Source: Diphasiastrum complanatum (taxonomy: Eukaryota > Streptophyta > Lycopodiopsida > Lycopodiales > Lycopodiaceae). From it: a stretch of 64,000 nucleotides of DNA. The notes under the pieces are model-generated. The model was not told where the DNA came from, made no database searches, and was given only the letters and a program-made list of their open reading frames with translations. Below are positions 54,630 through 64,000 of this stretch, one piece after another (positions within the stretch are counted from its first letter, which is position 1; every line of letters starts with the position of its first letter). A program made the position numbers and the translations under genes. The stretch is taken from contig CM055099.1 of assembly GCA_029204225.1 (NCBI GenBank), forward strand, positions 47,616,542 to 47,680,541, given 5' to 3'.

Positions 54630-55441
54630 TCACATAGTCCCCCTTGACAAGTCAAGACCAAACCCTTTGGATCCTTTAATTTATAGCATAACAGGTGAAA
54701 ATAAAATTGTATAAAGTCTTAACAGTATAAAATACCATAAAGTGAAGCAAGTCTTAAGACACCCAGTTGTTGACTACCACCATCCCACAAAACACAACCA
54801 CACGAGTTAGTTACATGAGGAAGACATGTGTCCTAGTTGAGCATTAGTTGTTATCCATGTTCGAAACAAGATTCACTACCTTATCAGCTTGATTGCAATT
54901 ACAAATAATATGTCCAATCTTCCCTATCATGCATTTCATAATTAGCAATACATTATGCCCTTTAACAAAACTGTATCAGGGCAGATGCCATACTAATCAT
55001 TACAAGAGCAAAATGAATGTATTAAGTTCTGGATAAGCATTCTACACGTAAGAAGCTATCTTGCAATACACAGATGAAATGAGAATTGACTTTGGTGTAG
55101 GTGCTAAGTATTAGGGCAGATCCGTGCCATACTAGCTCCAGGCATTCCCATGAAAATTGTAGGGAGTCCAAGCACCTTCTGGCTTGGAAAAATCCAGCCA
55201 TATAAGCATGTCAAGATCAAGCTCTTCCTAAGTACATAGCTTACTAAAAAAAAAACTTTTGTGTCAAATAAATCCTATCCTTGTTATAAGTATTGTAAAT
55301 AAATCCTTGTCAATTTAAAGGTATGAAACACAAGTATTATGAGCAAAATGTCTACAAGCGCCATTATCTCCAAACATATGGAGATACAAGAACCTATGGA
55401 TCTCATCAAACAATACATCACAACTTTACATCACCCAACAG
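54217..55441. other. Spacer with GA microsatellite
   Basis: Unrelated to copia H. No gene recognised apart from the GA tract listed separately. Confidence 0.45.
54539..54624. repeat. (GA)n microsatellite
   Basis: About 43 GA dinucleotides without interruption. Confidence 0.97.
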
Positions 55442-55579
55442 GATCGTAGCATCTATACCCTTTTGTTTGTTCATCATACCCTATAGAGATATACTTCAAG
55501 GCCGTCACTTGCATTTTGGTTCTTTCACTCTTGGGTATGTGCACATACATGTGACATCCAAATGCTCACAACCCATCCA
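55442..55579 (-). pseudogene. copia integrase scrap
   Basis: The minus strand reads AFGCHMYVHIPKSERTK, then ALKYISIGYDEQTKGYRCYD, the copia integrase C-terminal signature (FGC...K.IFLGYD...KGYRCY). A stop precedes AFGC. Directly to its right the minus strand resembles part of a family-A-like LTR (TTGGTGCA, CACACGTGTGAA, near 55600-55650), so an LTR may have been joined to an integrase fragment. Confidence 0.75.
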
Positions 55580-56158
55580 TACTAGGCTTCTTACTGTTAA
55601 ATTCACACGTGTGGAACCACAACATGTACTTGTGATCTCCTAAGGTGTGTAGATGCACCAAGATCAAGACTAGATTGAGATTCAAGATCTATCTTTGATT
55701 CTATGGCAAAAACACACTACTACATGCATTCAATCACGTCTAACTCTCACTCACATGTGTGGGAAGTATCCAAAAATTATTCTAAGTAAAAAAAAACCGC
55801 TCTCCTCAAGTAGAGAGAGAAAAATCATCATGAGCTCTCGGGTAGAGAGAGAAAGCTAGAAAATCACTTACACTCAAAATCCAATCAATCTCTAAATCAA
55901 TTAGATCCAAATGAGAAGTACAATGATACTAGTAGATCCACGAGCTACCACAATGCTTAACTATGATTGGACCACACTTTTGCCACCTCTTCTCCTTTCT
56001 ATGGTTTGGATCGATTCAATAAGGGCCCTTGACCCTTGGTAATGTTCCTAGAGATCCCATAATGGAGGAGCTCTTTGTGCTCTAAATGGGCACCCTCAAG
56101 ACACAACTCACTCTCATACACAAAGTGCACATTTGGACTTAGCGCATGGAGAATCATG

Positions 56159-56161
<3 letters not shown>
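55580..56161. other. Possible LTR-like sequence
   Basis: Weak resemblance on the minus strand to the R/U5 part of family-A LTRs, including the palindrome CACACGTGTG at about 55605. No second copy and no clear ends. Confidence 0.3.

Positions 56162-56232
<71 letters not shown>
56162..56232. repeat. (CT)n microsatellite
   Basis: About 35 CT dinucleotides. Confidence 0.97.
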
Positions 56233-56234
<2 letters not shown>

Positions 56235-59200
56235 TGATGAACCACCATATCTAGGTCTCTGGAAGCTTTCAACGACTTTGAAAAATTCTATTAATTAAGC
56301 AAGCAAAAAATTCAAAGCTTTAAGACTTTACTTCAGTCTCTATTAGAAATTTGGTCGAAGTAAAAGGTTTGGGCTGTGTGGACAGAAACTAGAAATTTTT
56401 TAGCTTGTTGGAACATCATATAGTTGATTAATAAGAGCACATCGTTTGAAATTGGCACTACACCAAACCACTTTCTGTGAATTTTAACATTATACTAATT
56501 GTAGGGCGAAAATAATTTTGTGTGAAATAAAACCATGCTGGAGGGTGATTCCATGGTGCGAATTAGCCTACAGGTGGCCGTTGATAGCCATGGGCGATCT
56601 AGTGCGCTATATTTCTTCGAGCTCTCCAAGAGTTTGGCTCCATGCTAACATTGTACTGCTTCGCTCCTAGGTTCAAAGATCTTATTGGCAGTATAGACAC
56701 ATAGATAAATTGAAAGAGAGATCACTGAGAATTATGTATGAACTGTATTCACAAAGGAACTAAAATAGCACATATATACAGTCTTACTTCTAGGAGGACA
56801 CCGTTGCATGGCAATACGGTCCTTGTTACAAGATGTGTGTCCCGACTCTACTTAGTGCGTGCCGTCAAATGGCACTCATGCATATTGTCATATAAATGGA
56901 AAATTCAAAAACATTGCTAAAATGAGAAATAGTCATGATCTCCATGCAGGTTGAAGTAACTGCTCCACTTAACGCGCCAGTCTTCTACGACTTCCGGTTT
57001 CTTCTCCTTCTTCTCTCACGAATAAGTCTCCGATTGAAAACCGAGATTGGGCAAAGACAACAATTTGACCTGGTTCAGAAGAACTTCCATTTGTTGATCT
57101 CTCAGATTATTCCGATTATTCATATCATTTAGCACCATACTCATGCTGGTATATCACCATATAGGATGGTGCACTTGGATTTGCAGTTTCTTCGGCCATC
57201 TCGATATATCTATTTCTGAAAATTACTAAATTTAGTTAATAATTGATTAACTATTAGTGAAGTACAGTTGACCAAATATGACTAAAATTGACTCCAGTAT
57301 GGTCACTTCACTAACGTTAGTACATTTCATAGATAATTCAAGAAACTGAATATTTTGAATTTTCAGATTTTTTAATTTTTTAAAAAAATTTTACGTAACT
57401 TAAAAATTCGTCAAACATATTATCAGTATTTAGGCAATCGAAATCGAAAAAATGATTCATTGTTAGATCCCTAATCTTACTAAATTAATGTCTATCAGGC
57501 ATGCAAGACATGCGACATAAACTGCTTTTTTTGACTTTATGAAATTTTACGTAAATTTTAGTTTTATGAAAATTGTCAGCCACATATACTGATTTGTGTC
57601 CTAACCGTCAGACCACATGCATATAACCACTCAAAACAAATGTGAATCCCTCATGCATGTCAGAATCACTCTGAGAATCAACATGCAATCAATCCACGCA
57701 AGCACAGTACCACAATTTAGGAAATTGACTAGCATGCAATTAGAACAATTTCAAAATTTGCCAATTCAATACAATGTCAGCCCAAACAATCCTCTCAATT
57801 AATGTACATTTTCAAACACCATGCAATTTTTGAATGCTTCAAATTTTGTTCTATTACAATTTGTTGTAAGTACTCTACCTCTTATTGAGAAGATTCACAT
57901 TTGGTTAATTTGGAACAAAATTTGTTTGTGTTTCATGCTTCTATCCATTATGTTATAAGCTGATTTTTTGTCTGTATAACTGAGTGTCATATCATCTGAA
58001 GTTTTAAGCCACTTTACTCCCTAAATGATTTTGATTGGCTTCATTTCTTAAACATGGAACTAAGTGGCAAATTGTAGGCCCAGATTTCAACTTAACTTTT
58101 GGTTTGGTCTAAATGCAAATAACAAACATTATGTTTGCCATTTGTATTATCATCTGACCTTGTAATTCTAATTATCTTATTCCACAATTCCTAAAAAGGA
58201 TTTTTGTTAGAAAATATTAGTGTGAAATTAACCCAAAAAATTCTTCAATTGATCTTAGCTTCAACATGAAAGGTAGAATTTAAACAAGAATAATTGAAAA
58301 CATTCATCACAAATTCATTAATACCACATTTTGATGTCCACCGAATTAATACTTTTTGTTCTTTGAATGTTGTAGTGATTTTTCCTCCATCATTTTGTTC
58401 ATTCAAAGCTCATGGCTCAAAATCAAAACTATCATTCTACATCTCTTCATCTTCAACATCATTCTCCTAGATCACCACATCGATAGTTACTCTCTATAAT
58501 GGCCAAGTTGCTATTTCTCCATTCAAATAAACAAAAGCCTAGTTGTCATATAGCATATTTCTTTATGTTATCTCATGCATTTCTTTATTTTGCATCCATG
58601 GTGATGATTTTATTTTTGTTGGTAGTGTTCTCTACTAATGCATTCATGGTAGGACTCTTTAGGTACTTTTTGAAATGTTTAGAAATTCAATTTTGTTGGG
58701 CAATTGCCTCCATTGTTTGAAGTACATTTCATCTTGAAATGGATTTTTTAACATTCTTTCATGGGTATGTTAAAACATAATCTAGTTTTTCTACTTATTC
58801 ATCTCTTAGTTATAATGTGAGTTTCATATGCTTCCATTATTTTTAGATGCTTTTTTAGAATAAATAATTGCAAAATTAACCATTGCCACATGTGATCAAG
58901 TAGATTAAATACATAACTAAATCTTCATCAAACTTATTGATGTGATTTTATCCTTGGAATTACATCCATCAATGATTATTTATTGATTATTAGTTTTTCA
59001 TGGCCGATTATTCTATCTTTGCATTCCATGAGTGCTTGTGCTTGGGTTATCAAGTTTTGAACATATAGTGTCATCATATCATGACATTCGATAACCTTAG
59101 TTAGATTATTGTCACTAGATGTAGTATCTAGGGTGCAATCAACTGGGGGAAACATATTGCCTTGCGATGCCATAGCAGATTAAACTTGCACAACAGAATA

Positions 59201-62200
59201 GTCATTGTAGAGAGATAATATGACTACTAAACACAAAAATATTTGACTCAACATTTTTGCAAGAAGTATGTAATATATGTCTTGCTTAATGGTATCTCAA
59301 ACTTGTATCCAAATGAGATGATAAAGAATAAGTTCTCCTAATCAGTCAAACTAATATGTTACATGAAATTCTACAAATGGTTCAAGAAACCAAAGCTAAC
59401 TATGACACTTAAACAACCCATGTACTTATAATACCAATTCCATCATATATCATATCATATCATTGTACTAATGTAATGTTAATCACTACCACTCTCTTGT
59501 CTCTTTTCATTGTCTTTATAATATACACCTTGATTATCTCCATGGACATCTATGTTTCAACTTCTATCATTAATTGCCAGTTTCAAGTTTGCTACTACCT
59601 CTTTGAACATCTTGGCTTGGTAGATTATGCATAAGGCTAGTTTCCAATTAACCACCTACTACTAAATGGCTAGAATCATCATCGTTGATTGTAACATTTT
59701 ATTCAAGATAAGGTTGCTTAAGTTGAGTTAGCTAATTTTGCCTCAGAATTTAAACATCTTCTTACATCTTAGTTTGTCATGTCATGTAGTTTCTCTCTCT
59801 CTTTTCAATTTCTACTTTCTTCCTCAAGATCGCTTATATTTTTCATCTATTGGGTCATGATGTTCATTTGGTGCCATTGGATTTTCATTGAAAGCCAAAA
59901 CAAATCATTATTTTAAAGTGTATGAGGATCCATTTTGATTGTTAAGAGAATTTAAAATTTATGGACCCAAAAAACGATTATAATGATTAAAAAAAGAAGG
60001 TCAAGGAATACTCACCATTTATGTGAGGTTCTCATAAAAGTCTTATTTGGCTCAATTCTTACATGAATTACCTATTTACCCCTTGTTGCACTTGCACTGA
60101 TTGAAGTTTAGTAAATGAATCTTAATTTATCTCCATATAGAAATATTAACACTTTTGGACAACTCTAACCATGGGCAATTGGCGTATCATATTTCGGCAA
60201 AATTGGTCAACATTTGAAAATTGGCTATTTTTAGTCTCTCATACCATTGATATAGTGATTTGACAATTTCTCCGACTTTCTTAATATTTGATTCTATGTA
60301 GTAACCTTTGGCAAGCATGAACAAACATGCCATTGAAATTTGCATTTAAATCTTGAGACATCATCATCAAGTTGTAATCATATGGTGTTGATATGTCAAG
60401 CATGCATTACTTTACATCAAGGAGTGGAGAACTAGTTGGCCATGAAGTAGACAAAAGTTCCACATGCAAACACAATGTGGAATCAGTTCAAATTTGCTGG
60501 TTTCATAAAAAATTCAACTCACCGTCCCAAACTTTCTCGACTCCTTGGGTTGTATTGGCTCAATTGGGCTAGTTCCATATTACATATAATAGTGAGGTAG
60601 GTCTAAATGTGAGGGAAGTGGGTAAAGTTAGGTAGTTAGGAAAATGAGGTATAATGTGAGAAGTGAAAAAAGTAGGGAAATGAAGCTTAACATGAGAATA
60701 GGAGGAAGTGATAAGAGGCACTACGAAAAAAAAAAGACCATGCATTCAAGGTGAGGGATTAAAAATGGTATAGCTACAATAGATGCAAGAATGGAAACAA
60801 CATTGTTTTTTTGGAAATATTGGTATAGTAAATATAAAAATGGAATAATAACAATATAAATCAACGAGAGATTTAGTTAGAAAATCATTGGGCTTCAATC
60901 ACTCAAAAACATTTTTGATGCCCTTCTATGTTATAATACAATATCAAACACGTAAGAGTAACCCAAAAATGCCTAGTCTTGGCCAACTCTTAACAAAATC
61001 ATGTTAAACTTCGTGAAGATCAAACCCTATTGATCTCCAAAATCTTATCCAAAAGAAACCAACCAAGATAAAAATGGAATCAATTACATCTAAGGTTTTG
61101 ATATCCAAAGTAAACTAATGAAAAGGAGTTAAAATCCCAAGCTTAGCTACAAATTTCTTGTTTTTTGGCCAAATCCAAGAAAATAAGGTATCTATGAAAA
61201 GGTAAGAATAATATTTGCAAGCATAAAATAGAAAACACAAGTAATGGTGAAGAATTGGGTCAACCTTTAAACAAAAACAAATCCAGGTAAAAACTTCAAT
61301 AATGCATTTCTACTTGCAATTTTTGATCAAATCCAATTTGCTAGTACTGGATGTCAGATGTAATGTGCCTAACCCAATAGATTAAAGCATTAATAATAAA
61401 GAACCACACTAAAGTAATTAACAACATTGCCAAAAAAATTGATGACACAAAAAAGACAACCAATAACAATAGTCATTACAATAGCATTGAAATCAATGGA
61501 AATGAATATGTAGGATCAAGAAAATCGCATTATGATTGCTTGTGAATTGGGCACATAAGGCCTATCCAAGTACATTTCCCAAAATCACACTGACAAGGAG
61601 GGGGAAGGCTAGAGGCACTTTTTTGGCCAATTTATCCTTATTTTGGATACCTTTGCAAGGTACGAAAAGAAATTCATGTGTAATTTATTAAATGATGTTG
61701 GACCCAATAAGGCTTACATAGATATATTAGAGATTTATGCCAATCAATTGAAATTGCATGACCGGATGTTGGCAAACTCAGAAAATGGTGGTCCCATGTA
61801 ATACCACTATTTGAATAGATTTGAGATCTCATGTTTTAGTTCAATAAGCATAGGAAACAAACATGATTGGAAAGCATGATCTCCCATAGCATGTCATGGC
61901 ATTAGAAGAACTGTAGCAATTGAGAGATGTTAATTGATTTGTCCAAGGTACTTGAAGGTCTACAGAGCTTCAAATATTTAGCCCACTTATAAAGTTCAAG
62001 CTAGGTTTGTCCAAGATTGGCTCTCTATATATGAAATTATATTCTCAAGAAATGTGCTTGTAGTACATATTTCTTAAACTCAAAGGGGTAGATGATCCAA
62101 TTATATTCATTTTCTTACTCTTACTACTATTTATGTATGTAAGCTCAACTTTCAAGAACTGCACTTGTACCACATACTTTTTTAGCTCAAAGGGACCAAC

Positions 62201-63414
62201 AAACATCCAATTATATTCATTTTCTAGTCTACTCTTACTAGTCATGAGCTATTCCATGTTATTGTTACACCAGAATATTAATACTACTAAATTTGAGTAT
62301 TTTCTACATAATAGCTTATCCATCCTTGATTGATATGAATTTTCAACATAATTTGGAATGATGAGCACATTAAGATATGATTGTTATGTGTTAGTAAAAG
62401 AACTACTTGGTCAAAAGCACACCTTCATCTCCAAAGAGCAACCATTTATCATCGCTTGTATGAATAGAACCACAAATATTCCTAGATGTATGATGACATA
62501 AACCTAGGAACTAAACAATTTCTAAATATTTAGTTACATGAAAAGGAAAGCTAGAAGATGAGGACACTTGAGAAAGACAGAATGAATTAAGAATGTGATT
62601 CTCTGATTTTCTTTCACAACACGAGACTTTTGATGAAAAAAAAAATGGTATGTACATGTGTTGGTACATAATGACATACTCAAGGTTCCAACACCATGTT
62701 GAGAGATGGATAATTGCTAAATGTGGAGTATCGATAGGTTTGTGACATATGTTTGTATGCATGGCTACTACTAGTCCTTTCATGTCCAAGTAGTATCTAT
62801 TGAGGCTTTGCTTGTGCATGGGAAAATGACTTAGAGTATATGCATAGAGGTCGGGGTCTTTAGCACAATTACTCAATCTACCAACAAGAGTCTTGATGGT
62901 GCACACATGTTATGCTAGAATAATGCTCTTATTGTATGTTGACGCTAGGGATGGCATCAATAGTATTGGAGATTGATATCAAGGATTTTGTACATTCATT
63001 TTTTAGGGCATTTTAGAACAAAATTTTCTTGGTTTTTCATGCAGTTAGGGCATTATGTCATAGTGTCGTGACATAATGTCCATGCCTTTTATGGAAAATT
63101 GGCTAGGGTACATTTGTCACAAAGCTTCAATAGATCGACATTTAGCCCTAGTGGAAATAGATAAACAGATACATATATACAAGTCTAAGAGCATCCTATT
63201 CATGATTGCGACGAAAATCAAAACCTAAGCCTCAATGTGTTATAGCATGACACTAGATAACCAGTTGCATGTAAACATGTAGGGTATTAGAAAACCTTAC
63301 AAAAAAGAGTGGAAATTTTTTGGGCTTTCTTCAATGAACTACAAGTTTTTGGCAAGAAGCAATGAAGAAGCCACTCCTTGGACTCCTCCCCAATCCACCT
63401 GCACTCACCAGCTT
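56233..63414. other. Long AT-rich spacer
   Basis: About 7.2 kb without a recognisable gene, RNA gene or transposon. Short open stretches (for example 57617-57802, 58499-58720, 58976-59173 on minus and 62511-62906 on minus) lack motifs. A two-copy tandem repeat at 62045 is listed separately. An imperfect hairpin (TTAGTGAAGT ... ACTTCACTAA) lies at about 57259-57317. Confidence 0.45.
62045..62260. repeat. Two-copy tandem repeat, period about 107-110 bp
   Basis: TCAAGAAATGTGCTTGTAGT at 62045 recurs as TCAAGAACTGCACTTGTACC at 62152. The two units end with the same CCAATTATATTCATTTTC (62097 and 62207). Identity is moderate. Confidence 0.75.
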
Positions 63415-63931
63415 TTACTCACTTTTCTTTGTATTGGCATCTGCTGCATGGACATCTGTATTGGCATCTGCTGCATGGACATCCACTTCCTCCCCATTCT
63501 GAATGGATGGTTTGCTCCTTTCCTTCTCTATGTCTTTGAAATAGCGCTTGAACGCTTTTGGTAGGAACAATGGAATGAGAAAAACTACCAAATTCAAGCT
63601 GAAGTAAAAAAAATTGGCCGCTGATAGACCTTTTCCGAACAACAACCATGCCTTATCCTGCCCATGCCAAGTATGCAGAAACAGAAATTAGCTCAGTTCT
63701 GAAGCTTCTTTCAGATTAAAAGTTGTTTCAGAGCATCTACATGGAGAGAGAGGGAATGGTCAGTTTGTTTACCTGAAAGTTTGGATTAGGAGGCAGTGTG
63801 GCTTCCACAAATGTAGCGTGTACCCAATCTGACAGAGAAAAAAGCCGACGTGCACTGTAGATGATGGGTAAAAGAGCCCTCACTGGAAGTGAGCATATTC
63901 CCAAGCTTCTTATCACATTCTCGCTCAGGAT
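63415..63931 (-). CDS. Unrecognised membrane protein, last two exons
   Basis: Gene on the minus strand entering from the right edge. The penultimate exon 63773-63931 (159 bp, acceptor TTTCAG, donor CAG|GTAAAC) encodes ILSENVIRSLGICSLPVRAL and SLSDWVHATFVEATLPPNPN. The intron is 63658-63772. The last exon 63415-63657 starts DKAWLLFGKGLSAANFF, has one strong hydrophobic segment (NFFYFSLNLVVFLIPLFLP) followed by basic residues, and ends in a polar tail with a duplicated nine-residue unit DVHAADANT before the TAA at 63415. The frame is open across the splice, so it looks like a functional host gene. I do not recognise the family; only 133 C-terminal residues are visible. Confidence 0.72.
63430..63483 (-). 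repeat. 27-bp perfect tandem repeat in coding sequence
   Basis: The unit TGTATTGGCATCTGCTGCAT plus 7 more bases is repeated once without change at 63430 and 63457. On the minus strand it encodes DVHAADANT twice in the protein tail. Confidence 0.93.
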
Positions 63932-64000
63932 CTGAAATGAAAGAAGGAATAGATGTGGAGTGGCTGCACGTACAGCCCGCCGGTCCCCCCTAGCAAATCC

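Noticed and set aside
58976-59173. 65-codon minus-strand frame starting MASQGNMFPP
   Set aside because: Resembles the start of some gag-like proteins in tone only; no conserved motif or continuation found.
62511-62906. 131-codon minus-strand frame in the right spacer
   Set aside because: No domain wording and no splice-consistent neighbours; left unannotated as a gene.

Overview
The window is nuclear DNA of a land plant, most likely a seed plant. It has spliced genes with GT-AG (and one GC-AG) introns, Ty1/copia elements primed by initiator tRNA-Met, a Ty3/gypsy element primed by tRNA-Asp, a LINE, and long CT, GA and AC microsatellites. Nothing in it identifies the species. I recognise no prokaryotic gene, rRNA gene, tRNA gene or CRISPR array.

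Only two stretches look like host genes. One is a complete six-exon oligopeptide-transporter (OPT) gene at 26794-29987 (+), about 754 residues. The other is the last two exons of an unrecognised membrane-protein gene at 63415-63931 (-), which runs off the right edge. Almost everything else is transposon wreckage. Letter names below are my own labels.

Layout. 519-2775: copia remnant K (+). 2775-9701: gypsy G1 (-), with its 5' LTR, tRNA-Asp primer site and gag-pol debris. 9702-11096: unassigned, partly Pro/Ser/Thr-rich. 11097-12563: 3' end of a family-A copia element (A1). 12564-20720: gypsy G2 (+), split inside its integrase by a second family-A element (A2, 15453-19906). 20880-21200: possible copia leader. 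22714-24661: a LINE with a 5' inversion, target-site duplication and poly(A). 26794-29987: the OPT gene. 30890-32440: copia F (-). 34234-34500: a fold-back repeat. 34978-38224: a short LTR element N (-) with a gag and an unknown second frame but no pol. 41123-54216: four copia elements in one orientation (E, A3, B, H), each cut short where the next begins. 54217-63414: mostly featureless AT-rich DNA with microsatellites, one integrase scrap and a short tandem repeat.

The most unusual object is A3. Its gag, protease and integrase are open in one 1188-codon frame with all visible catalytic residues present. Its reverse transcriptase, however, is replaced by about 1.06 kb of unrelated open sequence, and the RNase H end follows in another frame. 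A2, 25 kb away, carries a decayed copy of the same replacement, while A1 keeps a real reverse-transcriptase segment. This points to a non-autonomous copia subfamily that swapped its RT for a foreign module and still spread, presumably using RT supplied in trans. Repeated tandem duplications in LTRs and leaders (101, 129 and 174 bp) are a second theme. All boundaries were read by eye; family calls rest on recognised motifs, not on searches.
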